Below, piece after piece: positions 43,671 through 52,153 of a stretch of 52,153 nt of DNA. Positions within the stretch are counted from its first letter, which is position 1. Each line of letters begins with the position of its first letter. A program made the translations under genes and the position numbers. The notes beneath the pieces were generated by a model that made no database searches, was not told the DNA's origin, and saw only the letters and a list, made by a program, of their open reading frames with translations. The DNA comes from an uncultured Lewinella sp. (GTDB lineage Bacteria > Bacteroidota > Bacteroidia > Chitinophagales > Saprospiraceae). The stretch covers positions 1 to 52,153 of the forward strand of contig CAJXPD010000037.1 in assembly GCA_913057785.1 (NCBI GenBank), read 5' to 3'.

Positions 43671-44771
43671 ATGGAGCTACAAAAATTAAAGTATCCCGGA
43701 GCCTTTGAACTTGAATCCGGCAAGTCCATTCCCGAATTAACCATTGCTTATCACACCTATGGTCAACTCAATGCGGAGAAGGACAATGTCATCTGGATCT
43801 GCCATGCCCTTACGGCTAATTCGGATGCCGCGGACTGGTGGGAAGGTCTACTGGGTATAGACAAAACATTTGATCCTAACCGATACTTTATAGTCTGTTC
43901 AAATATGCTTGGCTCCTGCTATGGGAGTACCGGCCCTGCCCATACCAATCCAGACACCAATGAGCTTTACGGCTTAGATTTCCCCACCATCACCATTAGA
44001 GATATGGTGAAAGCTCATCAGTATTTGCGAGCGCAATTGGGCATTGACAAAGTCAAACTAATTGTAGGTGGATCAATGGGTGGTCAGCAAGCTGTAGAGT
44101 GGGCCATCACGGAGCCAGTACTTTTTGACAAAGTCTGCATACTTGCCTCTAATGCCAAACATTCTCCTTGGGGAGTCGCTTTCAACGAAAGTCAGAGAAT
44201 GGCTATCCTGGCGGATTCGAGTCTTGATAAAAATGACCCGAAAAGCGGGCAAAAGGGGCTTGAGGCTGCGCGTGCCATCGCGATGCTTTCCTATCGTCAT
44301 TACAAAACCTACCAACTAACGCAAAAAGAAGAAACGGAAGATAAATTTGAGGATTTTAGAGCTAGCTCTTATCAGCGTTACCAAGGGTTGAAGTTGTACA
44401 AAAGATTTAATGTCTTTTCTTATTTGAGCCTAAGTAAGTCTATGGATTCACACAACGTGGGTCGCGGCCGCGAAAGCATTGAGGCCGCTTTGCAAAAAAT
44501 CTCGGCCAAGGCTCTAATCATTGGCATTACCACAGACATTCTCTTCCCTATTGAAGAACAGATTCAATTAGCCAAACATATTCCCAATGCACAGCTGGAG
44601 GTTATCACAAGCTCATACGGACATGATGGATTTCTAGTAGAATTTGAATCGATTAGCGGTCTGGTTAAACCATTCCTCGAGCAAGATGTATTGATAAATA
44701 ACAAGAAGAACAAAGTGAACGACAGCCTGGTCACAAATCCCGTTGCCTTACCTGGCACAGAGGAGTTCTAA
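43671..44771 (+). CDS. metX: Homoserine O-acetyltransferase
   Basis: A 366-residue alpha/beta-hydrolase-fold acyltransferase. ICHALTANSDAADWWEGLLG, FIVCSNMLGSCYGSTGPAH, nucleophile Ser135 in KLIVGGSMGGQQAVEWA, Asp in GITTDILFPIEEQ and His in SSYGHDGFLVEFE complete the triad. It activates homoserine for sulfhydrylation by MetY. It lies 135 bases behind metY without a terminator of note, so one SAM-controlled operon is likely. Acetyl rather than succinyl specificity is inferred from pairing with MetY. Confidence 0.95.
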   Translation: MELQKLKYPGAFELESGKSIPELTIAYHTYGQLNAEKDNVIWICHALTANSDAADWWEGLLGIDKTFDPNRYFIVCSNMLGSCYGSTGPAHTNPDTNELYGLDFPTITIRDMVKAHQYLRAQLGIDKVKLIVGGSMGGQQAVEWAITEPVLFDKVCILASNAKHSPWGVAFNESQRMAILADSSLDKNDPKSGQKGLEAARAIAMLSYRHYKTYQLTQKEETEDKFEDFRASSYQRYQGLKLYKRFNVFSYLSLSKSMDSHNVGRGRESIEAALQKISAKALIIGITTDILFPIEEQIQLAKHIPNAQLEVITSSYGHDGFLVEFESISGLVKPFLEQDVLINNKKNKVNDSLVTNPVALPGTEEF

Positions 44772-44836
44772 GTTAATGACCAGCGCACACTATCTTCCAT
44801 CCCATTCTCATTTTTCGAACCCATAAAATTACCCAC

Positions 44837-45475
44837 ATGGCCATTAGATTAGGGGACACAGCGCCCAATTTCAAAGCTCAAACTACCCAAGGAGAAATTG
44901 ATTTTCATGAATACCTTGGTGATGGTTGGGGCCTTTTCTTTTCGCATCCAGCTGACTTCACACCGGTATGTACTACTGAATTGGGTCGTACCGCAGCTTT
45001 ACACGAAGAATTTGCGAAAAGGAATGTAAAAGTAATCGCCATTAGTGTTGATCCTTTGGACTCCCATCAGGAATGGATCAAAGACATCGAGGACACGCAG
45101 AGTGTTACTATGAACTTCCCTATCGTTGCGGATGAAGACCGAAAAGTAGCAGAATTGTACGACATGATTCACCCCAACATGACGGCTAAGACCACGGTAC
45201 GCACCGTTTTTGTCATCGGCCCAGACAAGAAGGTGAAATTGACGTTAACTTATCCACCTGCTACGGGTCGTAATTTCCAAGAAATCCTTAGAGTAATTGA
45301 TTCTTTACAGCTAACCGCTTACCACAGCGTAGCTACGCCAGCGGATTGGGAACATGGCGAGGAGGTAGTAATTCTTCCTTCTATTACCAATGAAGAAATA
45401 CCAGAAAAATTCCCTAAAGGACATACGGAAGTCCGCCCTTACTTGAGGTTGACACCACAGCCGAATGTGGATTAA
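44837..45475 (+). CDS. 1-Cys peroxiredoxin (Prx6 family)
   Basis: A 212-residue protein: MAIRLGDTAPNFKAQTTQGE, active site FFSHPADFTPVCTTELGRTA with peroxidatic Cys45, and the Prx6-type C-terminal extension (HSVATPADWEHGEEVVILPS, KGHTEVRPYLRLTPQPN). Cys45 is the only cysteine, confirming the 1-Cys mechanism that needs an external thiol. It reduces hydroperoxides. It lies 65 bases after metX on the same strand and ends at a strong bidirectional terminator, so it may be the last gene of the methionine operon. Confidence 0.95.
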   Translation: MAIRLGDTAPNFKAQTTQGEIDFHEYLGDGWGLFFSHPADFTPVCTTELGRTAALHEEFAKRNVKVIAISVDPLDSHQEWIKDIEDTQSVTMNFPIVADEDRKVAELYDMIHPNMTAKTTVRTVFVIGPDKKVKLTLTYPPATGRNFQEILRVIDSLQLTAYHSVATPADWEHGEEVVILPSITNEEIPEKFPKGHTEVRPYLRLTPQPNVD

Positions 45476-45502
45476 GACAGCCTTGCCAATATGGTAAAAG
45501 TC

Positions 45503-45539
45503 GAAAGCCCGAGCTCCTTTCAGCGGAGTTCGGGCTTTC
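45503..45539. terminator. Bidirectional terminator between convergent genes
   Basis: A 15-bp stem (45503-45517 with 45525-45539, GAAAGCCCGAGCTCC against GGAGTTCGGGCTTTC, one G-U) and 7-base loop, between the peroxiredoxin stop (45475) and the minus-strand stop at 45543. T/A-rich flanks on both sides. Confidence 0.85.
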
Positions 45540-45542
45540 TAT

Positions 45543-47303
45543 TTATCGGATAATAGAAATGGTCCCGGTAGCTAGATCTTTACGCAAAAAGCCCGGATAG
45601 ATTTCCCAAGAATAATCAATGGCATAGACATATACCCCGTTAGGTAAGGGTTGTCCATTCAAGGTCTTGCCATCCCAGTTCACCTCTGGCCCGGCGGCAT
45701 GATACAGCATCTCTCCCCATCGATTAAATATCTTCAAATCAAAATCGCGGAAAAGACAGGTGGCATGTAATTCCAAAACATCATTGATCCCATCTCCATT
45801 GGGAGAAAAGGCATTCGGAACGAACATCGGACAAGGGCATTTCCCTAAATCGAGATTGATCTCGTAATGATAGGTCTTGTTACAGGTGATTACATCCACT
45901 TTATATTTTCCGGGAGCTTGTAATACACGATTGGGATCATTCGATCCATCACTCCATTCATAGATAGCCTCCTCAAATTCCGTGGTGAATAAGAAGGTGT
46001 CTGCACAAGCCACTAGAGAATCTAAAGTCATGAACTCCTCTCCCCTAGTCTTGTCGCAATACGGCCAGGGATTGAGTTCGATATCTTGGTACGCAATGTG
46101 GAAGGTATCAACCCGCTCGAAGTCCAAAGATCCTGCCGTCACATTTACCGGAGCTTGCTTTAATGGAGCTTGAGTTTCAAAGGTTTCTCCTAATGGAATT
46201 CCCACACAACCTAAGGCTGTATCCGGGGTGATCCGGAGCACATAATCGTAGGAGAATTCACTTTCATACTTCCCCTTCAAGGTGATCCCATTTTCCTCGT
46301 TTACGGTACATGAAGGATCTATAAATCGACCAAATTCACTCAATTCAAATTGGTACTGGGCAGTCACTTGACCTTTGTCGGACAGGAGCGTAATCATCGG
46401 CATAGAGGTAGACACTTCTCCTTCGGTAGCAGAATAGGTATTGGTAAAAGCAATTTCCCCGTCCATGGTAGCCGCAAGATCCGAAAATTCATAAGCTGCG
46501 GGTAATGCCTCCGATTGCCATTGTATCACACCGCCCGCCCCAATCATGGCTACGAATTGCTGTTGGGCTTCTACGGCCGTGAAGCTCACTGCATATCCTC
46601 CTTCTATAGCAATAGGTTGCGAACTAATCTCGGAATCTGAATATTGATTGGCCCAAAGCGGATTCCCATTGGGATCCAACTCATATAGGCTATTTCCATT
46701 TCGACAAATAATACCACCCTCAGTCGAAAAGGCGGCGCCACCATCTCCATCCTGTTCCGCGTAACGCCTGGCCCAGCGCACGCCTCCATCCAAGTCAGTC
46801 ACTAAGACATAATTTCGGCTTTCGATATTATCCAGAAAGTTACCAAACAACAGGACCTGATCCTCCAGGATGTCAATGGAATAGCATCGATCATAGTCAG
46901 AGGTATGGTAGGCATTCAACCACAATATCTCACCGGTCATATCCACCTTTAACAAGAAGATGTCTTGTAATCCAGTGGCACCGGTAGCATAGATTCCTCC
47001 ATCGGGTCCAACCGCGATGTCCTGCAGGAACAATCCAAAATTATCGCTCTCGAACAATCGCGACCATTCTACCTGCGCGCAAGAATCATACTTAACCATA
47101 AAGAAGCTGTGCTTTGCCCCATCCGTGAAGGGACGAGCCAAGTCATTGGCCACGACAAAGCCTTGATCTGGACAATCCGCGACACCACTATTATCCCAGG
47201 TCTCCACCTGGTCCATGATCTGTACAAAACTGTTTTGGGCATACGAAGAAAGGCAAAGGAGACACCCTATGAAAAGGTGTAAGGGTTTTAGGCTGTTCAT
47301 CAT
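45543..47303 (-). CDS. Secreted protein with C-terminal CHU_C / type IX sorting (type B) domain
   Basis: A 586-residue protein with signal peptide (MMNSLKPLHLFIGCLLCLSS), a beta-propeller-like region of repeated blades (VGPDGGIYATGATGLQDIFL, LDGGVRWARRYAEQDGDGG), a small Ig-like part (LDSLVACADTFLFTTEFEEA) and the C-terminal gliding-motility domain: VPNAFSPNGDGINDVLELHA, FNRWGEMLYHAAG and PLPNGVYVYAIDY. The latter directs export by the type IX secretion system to the cell surface. Role of the propeller unknown. The frame is open to 47423, but the signal peptide sets the start at 47303. Confidence 0.9.
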   Translation of the reverse strand: MMNSLKPLHLFIGCLLCLSSYAQNSFVQIMDQVETWDNSGVADCPDQGFVVANDLARPFTDGAKHSFFMVKYDSCAQVEWSRLFESDNFGLFLQDIAVGPDGGIYATGATGLQDIFLLKVDMTGEILWLNAYHTSDYDRCYSIDILEDQVLLFGNFLDNIESRNYVLVTDLDGGVRWARRYAEQDGDGGAAFSTEGGIICRNGNSLYELDPNGNPLWANQYSDSEISSQPIAIEGGYAVSFTAVEAQQQFVAMIGAGGVIQWQSEALPAAYEFSDLAATMDGEIAFTNTYSATEGEVSTSMPMITLLSDKGQVTAQYQFELSEFGRFIDPSCTVNEENGITLKGKYESEFSYDYVLRITPDTALGCVGIPLGETFETQAPLKQAPVNVTAGSLDFERVDTFHIAYQDIELNPWPYCDKTRGEEFMTLDSLVACADTFLFTTEFEEAIYEWSDGSNDPNRVLQAPGKYKVDVITCNKTYHYEINLDLGKCPCPMFVPNAFSPNGDGINDVLELHATCLFRDFDLKIFNRWGEMLYHAAGPEVNWDGKTLNGQPLPNGVYVYAIDYSWEIYPGFLRKDLATGTISIIR

Positions 47304-47697
47304 TTCATGAGTTGTTACATAGGGAAAATGGAAAATAGTTCTTTGTGCATACTGAGGGTTACTGCAAAAGTGTGTTGAGCGATTAGGTTGGGTAGTCAAA
47401 GGTTTCAACAAAAGTGAAACCATTTTCCTTCATGTGTATTGGGTGGCTTTCTGGGGTAAGCGAACTGAGGATTAGTGGTTGGAAATGGAGTAAAGTTTGA
47501 AATGAAATACAATAGAACTTCACTCTCATGGGAATAAACAGCAATGCAATTGGATTTATTGCTTTCCCATTCAAGTATTTCGAGAAATATGACAAATTAC
47601 GCTTATAAGATAAATGCAGGAAAATTACGGGCCTGACAAGAAGATATTTTTCCTTCATTCACTAGCTTTGCCCCGCTAAAAGCTTAAAGAAATCAAC
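47304..47697. other. Divergent intergenic region
   Basis: No supported gene; a 91-codon minus-strand frame (47383-47658) has neither family features nor sensible composition. It holds the serA-like gene's -7 box TAGCTTTG at 47663-47670 (plus strand, perfect TAnnTTTG). Nothing else recognisable. Confidence 0.5.
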
Positions 47698-48648
47698 ATG
47701 GACAAGAAGAAAGTCATTTTCATTGATCAAACGGCTCCGGTCCTTTGGGATCGCTTGATGGCTCTAGGGTATGATTGCCAAGATCATTCACAGCGTAGCC
47801 GAGAAGAATTACTTCCCATAGTAGGCGATGCTTTTGGTTTGGTTATCCGTAGTCGGGTCAAAATGGATGAAGCCTTTCTATCACAAGCCACTCAGTTGGA
47901 ATTCATAGCTCGTTCTGGAGTGGGCCTGGAACACATCGATTTGAAGTATGCTGCCAGCAGAGGAATCCACGTATTGCCTTCTCCTGAAGGGAGTCGAGAT
48001 ACAGTGGGTGAGCATACCATGGGCTTGTTGTTGATGTTAATGAACAATCTGGCTCGAGCAGATCATGAAGTGCGAAATGGGCAGTGGATTAGAGAAGGGA
48101 ATAGAGGGGTTGAATTGAAGGGGAAGACCGTAGGCATCATTGGCTATGGTAATATGGGTACAGCTTTAGCCCAGCGTTTGACTGGTTTTGGGGTTAAAGT
48201 TATCGCTTATGATAAGTTTAAATCCGATTATGGCGATGAGTATGCACAGGCAGTCGACCTCCCAAGTTTACAAGCAGAAGCCGATGTCGTAAGTTTGCAT
48301 ATCCCTTACCTCCCTGAAAATCATTACTTCGTAGACCGCGCTTTCCTCCAAGCTTTTGCGAAACCTATCTTCATTGTCAATACGGCCAGAGGACTGGTGC
48401 TGAATACCGCTGATCTTGTGGAAGAACTAAAAGCTGGAAAGGTGCTAGGCGCGGCTCTGGATGTCTTGGAATATGAGGACATGTCCTTCGTGCACCTGGA
48501 TCCATTAAAACTCCCCGATCCTTTTCAGTATCTAAAAGAGGCCAGAAATGTAGTCCTAAGTCCCCACATTGCCGGCTGGTCCTTCGAATCTGAACCTGGA
48601 CATGCCAGAGCCTTAGCAGATAAGATTGAGGGGCTTTTTCATGGCTAG
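47698..48648 (+). CDS. serA: D-3-phosphoglycerate dehydrogenase-like 2-hydroxyacid dehydrogenase
   Basis: A 316-residue NAD-dependent D-2-hydroxyacid dehydrogenase: ARSGVGLEHIDLKYAASRGI, nucleotide-binding KTVGIIGYGNMGTALAQRL, catalytic Arg in VNTARGLVLN, Glu in ALDVLEYED and His in VVLSPHIAGWSFESE. It lacks the C-terminal ACT regulatory domain, as do many Bacteroidota enzymes. Most likely first step of serine synthesis from 3-phosphoglycerate; other hydroxyacid substrates are possible, so the symbol is tentative. Confidence 0.82.
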   Translation: MDKKKVIFIDQTAPVLWDRLMALGYDCQDHSQRSREELLPIVGDAFGLVIRSRVKMDEAFLSQATQLEFIARSGVGLEHIDLKYAASRGIHVLPSPEGSRDTVGEHTMGLLLMLMNNLARADHEVRNGQWIREGNRGVELKGKTVGIIGYGNMGTALAQRLTGFGVKVIAYDKFKSDYGDEYAQAVDLPSLQAEADVVSLHIPYLPENHYFVDRAFLQAFAKPIFIVNTARGLVLNTADLVEELKAGKVLGAALDVLEYEDMSFVHLDPLKLPDPFQYLKEARNVVLSPHIAGWSFESEPGHARALADKIEGLFHG

Positions 48649-48676
48649 ATTTGAATCACCTCAAAAGATTCTCAGC

Positions 48677-49180
48677 ATGATCATTGCAATTACAGGAGCA
48701 TCAGGAGTTGGAAAGACTACGGTACTAAAAGAATTATCAAATATTCTATCAGGAGACGGGAGGGTTAAGGTCTTCCATTTTGATGACATGGAACTGCCAA
48801 ATTGGGATGAATTAGATGATTCAAAAAAATGGCAACAGGAGGCCACTACAGAATGGATCGATAAACTTGTCCACAGTGCCAGAAATGATAATGCGCATAT
48901 TTTATTCGAAGGATCGACCGAAATAAAATTCTATATAGAAGGATTCAGAAAAAATAGCTATCAAGATTACCAAATACTTTTATTTGACTGCAGCGAGGAA
49001 ACTATGAAGCATCGCTTAATTGAAAGAGGTCAACCTGAATTATTTCATTCTAATATGATCGGCTGGTTAAACTATCTGAGAAGAGAAGCAAAGCGGGCGG
49101 AAGTGGAAGTCATAGAAACTGATAAAGCAACTGTCTCTGAAATAGTTCAGGCACTAATCGAAAAACTACATGTGAAATAG
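48677..49180 (+). CDS. P-loop NTPase / small-molecule kinase-like protein
   Basis: A 167-residue cytoplasmic protein beginning MIIAITGASGVGKTTVLKEL with the Walker A loop (residues 7-15), then a possible acceptor region FHFDDMELPNWDEL and LFDCSEETMKHRLIERGQPE, typical of nucleoside/shikimate kinase-like P-loop folds (lid Arg). Substrate unknown. The frame extends upstream to 48626, overlapping the dehydrogenase gene, but the P-loop position makes Met at 48677 the likely start. Base composition is more AT-rich than the neighbours, perhaps indicating recent arrival. Confidence 0.8.
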   Translation: MIIAITGASGVGKTTVLKELSNILSGDGRVKVFHFDDMELPNWDELDDSKKWQQEATTEWIDKLVHSARNDNAHILFEGSTEIKFYIEGFRKNSYQDYQILLFDCSEETMKHRLIERGQPELFHSNMIGWLNYLRREAKRAEVEVIETDKATVSEIVQALIEKLHVK

Positions 49181-49249
49181 GTAAAGCTCTGGCTACCATA
49201 GGATTTCTATAGTAATGCCCTCCAGAAACTTTCAAGGCCAGCTTAATAA

Positions 49250-49996
49250 TTACTCCTCCTCAGTCAATACCGTCCCATACCGTTGATGCAACCACCAGCT
49301 GAAGCTACCTCCCAGTAGATCGACCAAGAAATGTAGTAAGATTAACAACCATAAAGAGCCGGTAAGAACAAACACGTATCCAAACAATATGGCCATCAAG
49401 CTAATCTTCAACATGGCCTTCCACCCTTGATAGTAATGGACAAAACCAAAAATGATCGCCGGGAAAAGGATAGCCAGCGTTTGCGCTATATGAAGCGGTA
49501 AAAACTGCAGCAAAGAATAGAGGTAGGTGATGAAAAAGCCTCTAAATACGATCTCCTCACAGATTCCCGCACTGAGGCTAAGGAAGTTAAAGTGCAACCA
49601 TTCCACATCCTTGGCAGGTAGAAAGGGCATATCACTTATCCAGCGTTGGAAGGTTTTTTCGCGCAGTGCCTTGGTAGCTAATTCCGAACCGACGTCCAAA
49701 AGATAGAGGATCACAAATACCGTAACTAAAATACTGGAAACACGATCCAGCGCAGGAGGCGGCCACCCTAATCCAATATCCATTACCATTCGATCGGAAA
49801 AGTACCAGACTAATAACACGATCACTGCCATGGCCCACAGGCCGAAGCCGTTGATCCAATACATCTGGATCTTGGTCGGGGTATTGTATTCCAATTGCTT
49901 AATCTGCTTTTGCGCTTGGATGGAACGAAAAGGCATGATAATACCAAGGAGAAAGAACAGAATATGATCTGCAATATTGGGTAGGTAGGTGATCAT
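49250..49996 (-). CDS. CPBP-family intramembrane glutamic protease-like protein
   Basis: A 248-residue membrane protein with about seven to eight helices. The three CPBP (Abi) motifs are present: GICEEIVFRGFFI (Glu147, Glu148, Arg152), AIIFGFVHYYQG (His187) and LLHFLVDLLGG (His222). This matches Rce1-type glutamic proteases that cut in the membrane, for example CAAX-like substrates or bacteriocin-related peptides. The substrate is unknown and no peptide gene is adjacent. Confidence 0.9.
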   Translation of the reverse strand: MITYLPNIADHILFFLLGIIMPFRSIQAQKQIKQLEYNTPTKIQMYWINGFGLWAMAVIVLLVWYFSDRMVMDIGLGWPPPALDRVSSILVTVFVILYLLDVGSELATKALREKTFQRWISDMPFLPAKDVEWLHFNFLSLSAGICEEIVFRGFFITYLYSLLQFLPLHIAQTLAILFPAIIFGFVHYYQGWKAMLKISLMAILFGYVFVLTGSLWLLILLHFLVDLLGGSFSWWLHQRYGTVLTEEE

Positions 49997-50277
49997 AGGG
50001 TCATCTTAGTTAGTAAGAGCGCAGATTTAGGTGACTTTTTTGGTCGAGCCAATTTTTTCATAGATCCAGGCGCGGCGTAGCCTAATAGCCTTAGCTATTA
50101 AGGCGAGTACGTAACGTAGATGTATGGAAAAAGGGGCCACCATAAAATGATCAGTTAGATTTGCTCTCTTACTCAGTGTAGTTTCCATGAATTTAGCGAT
50201 CAAAAATAATAGACCTAACCCAAACGGTGAAATTTATTCATTTATTAGTATCATTGCCACCCCAAATTTGCAGAGCC
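49997..50277. repeat. Intergenic region with an imperfect long palindrome (possible REP/MITE-like element)
   Basis: Between the protease and helicase genes, about 50051-50132 can fold back on itself. Core GCCTAATAGC (50080-50089) pairs with GCTATTAAGGC (50094-50104) with one bulge. Outer arms TTTTTTCATAGATC (50052-50065) and GATGTATGGAAAAA (50118-50131) pair with two mismatches. GC-rich inner arms differ from the AT-rich flanks. No second copy was found in the window. The rest shows no gene. Confidence 0.4.
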
Positions 50278-52153
50278 ATGTCAACACCGTCCTTCCCTAA
50301 TACACATACTCCATTTGAAATTGTTTACAACCTGTATCCCTTTGAAGACGGTTTGTTCTTGCCTAATTCATATGTAGTAAAAAAAGACAAAGCTGGCCTA
50401 CTAGCACACCTTCAGCAAAAGGCTATACCTGATACCATTGGGTCCTATAAGATCGAACTCACTCCTACCCGTCAAAAGCTATTCAGTTTACAAGAGATTC
50501 TTTCTCCTCAACACCTCGCTAAGAAATTCAATAATAATAAGCGAAAGGTTAGGACGCTAGAGGAGCTATTGGAGAATAAAGAAATTAAACCCAACATCAT
50601 TTCCTTTATCCACCGTAAGCTGGATGAATGGTTGACCCTATTAACACGGGAAGAGCTACCGATCAGTTGGAATGTGGAACGAAAGGTATTGGTCAAGGAC
50701 TTTGTTTTACATTATGTCGAAAATCCTTTAGTCCCAAAGTTGCACTTTACCAAGACAGATAAAGAAGTCCTTTACCAATTGAAACTCAAGGACGGAGAGC
50801 AACTGATCAATATCAAGGAAAAAGATATCCTGCCGATAACCAACAAGCCCGCCTGGGTCTTTGCAGACTACCAATTGTATCGAATTCAGCATATTAACGG
50901 TAACATGGTGAAGCCCTTTCGCTTTAAGGATGAAGTCACCATTCCAGCCTCTTCTGTCAATGTCTACTTCCAAAAGTTCATAGTAAAAGTTGCGGCAAAA
51001 GTGGACATCGAAGCGGAAGGCTTTTCCGTACTGCAATTGAATGACCTGGAGGGCTGTGAATTGGAAGTGGTTAAGCATATTTTCAGCGATCAATGGGTCA
51101 TCAACGTGCGGATGTGCTACCCAGGCACCTTCTTCCACTGGCGGGAAAAGACCACTCAAAAGACAAGCCTGAAGATTGGTTCGGAGGTACAGATTATCCG
51201 GGTTCAGCGGAAGTTTGATGAGGAGAAAGCGTACATGGATCGTCTTTCAAAATTTGGTATCGAAGTACAGGATGAAAGCAACTACCTCTTTGTCAAGGAT
51301 CTTGGGGATGCCCCCTACGCGCTGATTGAATGGCTAGGAAAACAAAGGAAAAAACTGGAAAAGGCCGGGTTCCGTCTCATCCTCCCAGAGATTGATGGAA
51401 AGAGAATCCAATTGGCGCCACCTCATCTGGATTTGGTATCGACACAAGAAAACGACTGGTTTGATATTCACGGAGAGGTCCAGGCGGGTGAGTTTCGGAT
51501 CCCATTTAAGAAGTTGATCCCCTATATCAAAGAAGAAAACCGATTTTATCCCCTGCCCGATGGAACCTATTTTCTGATTCCAGAAGAATGGCTCAATAAG
51601 TACCGAGATCTGGCCAAGTTTGCCAATACTAAGGAAGGTAAGGTGCGCTTAACCAAAAGCCAATTCACCTTACTAGAGGAAATCGAAGATCAAGCGCCAC
51701 AAATTGAAGAGAAGGTGGATGTCAATTTCCGCCCCTCTCCCCTATTAAAGGCCGAACTGAGGCCGTATCAATTGGCGGGTGTGCAATGGCTGGTTAATCT
51801 ATATCACAATGAACTGGGCGCCTGTTTGGCGGATGATATGGGTTTGGGTAAAACCTTGCAGACCATTGCCGTCTTACTCCACGCTAAAGAAAACAAGGCG
51901 CTACCAGAAGCGGCGAGCAGTTCCAGCCCTTCTACTCAATTGGATCTTTTTCAGCCACCTCCTGACATGGGCTTTCTCAAGTCTCTCAACGCCCTGGTCA
52001 TCTTGCCGGCTTCCCTAGTCTTCAACTGGGCGCAGGAACTCAACAAATTTGCTCCAAGCCTCAGCATCTATCAGCACACGGGAACCAAACGATACAAGGA
52101 CCCAAGACTCATATTGCGTTTTGATGTGATACTGACCACCTATCAGACTGCCT
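50278..52153 (+). CDS. SNF2/RAD54-family helicase, 5' part (runs off window end)
   Basis: The plus strand is open from ATG 50278 to the window end (625 codons seen). The first roughly 490 residues are an N-terminal domain with no recognised motif (FEIVYNLYPFEDGLFLPNSY, IHRKLDEWLTLLTREELPIS). The SNF2 ATPase core follows: LRPYQLAGVQWLVNLYHNEL, Walker A LADDMGLGKTLQTIAVLL (Lys525), then LVILPASLVFNWAQEL (motif Ia) and FDVILTTYQTA at the edge. SNF2 proteins translocate on double-stranded DNA to move bound proteins. The C-terminal helicase lobe is outside the window. Confidence 0.92.
   Translation, partial: MSTPSFPNTHTPFEIVYNLYPFEDGLFLPNSYVVKKDKAGLLAHLQQKAIPDTIGSYKIELTPTRQKLFSLQEILSPQHLAKKFNNNKRKVRTLEELLENKEIKPNIISFIHRKLDEWLTLLTREELPISWNVERKVLVKDFVLHYVENPLVPKLHFTKTDKEVLYQLKLKDGEQLINIKEKDILPITNKPAWVFADYQLYRIQHINGNMVKPFRFKDEVTIPASSVNVYFQKFIVKVAAKVDIEAEGFSVLQLNDLEGCELEVVKHIFSDQWVINVRMCYPGTFFHWREKTTQKTSLKIGSEVQIIRVQRKFDEEKAYMDRLSKFGIEVQDESNYLFVKDLGDAPYALIEWLGKQRKKLEKAGFRLILPEIDGKRIQLAPPHLDLVSTQENDWFDIHGEVQAGEFRIPFKKLIPYIKEENRFYPLPDGTYFLIPEEWLNKYRDLAKFANTKEGKVRLTKSQFTLLEEIEDQAPQIEEKVDVNFRPSPLLKAELRPYQLAGVQWLVNLYHNELGACLADDMGLGKTLQTIAVLLHAKENKALPEAASSSSPSTQLDLFQPPPDMGFLKSLNALVILPASLVFNWAQELNKFAPSLSIYQHTGTKRYKDPRLILRFDVILTTYQTA

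Noticed and set aside
47383-47658. 91-codon minus-strand frame upstream of the CHU_C protein gene
   Set aside because: No recognised domain, no promoter, overlaps the CHU_C gene's longer frame; likely chance.

Overview
The window looks like a chromosomal segment of a Bacteroidota bacterium. The signs are a SusC/SusD pair, two TonB-dependent receptor types, a C-terminal gliding/type IX sorting (CHU_C) domain, many lipoproteins, almost no Shine-Dalgarno sequences, and repeated -7 boxes of the form TAnnTTTG, the Bacteroidota housekeeping promoter. Gene content (long aromatic amino acid hydroxylase, MbnP/MbnH-like sets, DUF6495-type protein) would fit Saprospiria/Lewinella-like organisms, but that rank is a guess. 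No insertion sequence, prophage, tRNA, rRNA or CRISPR array was seen.

Layout. 1-845: 5' part of a phosphatidylserine decarboxylase gene and rpsU, both on the minus strand. 1563-9168: a long, tightly packed minus-strand run. In transcription order it holds a glycosyltransferase, DoxX, ApbE, an ExoX-like exonuclease, two MbnP-like lipoproteins and two di-heme MauG/MbnH-type peroxidases. 9226-18879: TerC, a DUF6495-type protein, an STN-type TonB receptor, trmD, a small anchored coiled-coil protein, an FKBP isomerase, ubiX, a periplasmic thioredoxin and an aromatic amino acid hydroxylase. 18948-24544: small membrane proteins, a penicillin acylase-family hydrolase and a DUF1573 protein. Two strong plus-strand terminators here have no gene in front of them, suggesting two small RNAs. 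25044-31700: a SusC/SusD pair with highly biased codons, then tex. 31740-33664: secreted alpha/beta hydrolase, ECF sigma factor and membrane protein, overlapping in one operon. 33879-37125: pckA divergent from an ScfR-type regulator (HTH plus acyl-CoA/Fe-S-type C terminus), with a 9+1+9 palindrome between their promoters. 37308-39597: an unrecognised helical protein and a BTRD1-like repeat protein. 39885-45475: sulfur amino acid block, with osmC-metZ on the minus strand and metY-metX-1-Cys peroxiredoxin on the plus strand behind a SAM-I riboswitch. 45543-52153: a CHU_C surface protein, a serA-like dehydrogenase, a P-loop protein, a CPBP protease and the 5' part of a large SNF2-family helicase gene.

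The most striking element lies between the SAM-I riboswitch and metY: a 40-codon open frame (41965-42087) starting five bases after the aptamer's closing helix and ending in six consecutive Cys codons, then Ser-Cys-stop. Polycysteine leader ORFs are known as cysteine-responsive attenuators in mycobacteria. Here one appears to be stacked on a SAM sensor in a Bacteroidota methionine operon, so the leader could integrate SAM and cysteine supply. Other items worth checking are the pckA/ScfR operator, the doubled MbnP/MbnH-like cassette in which one MbnP-like protein lacks the expected Trp, and the two U-rich small RNA candidates of similar architecture.
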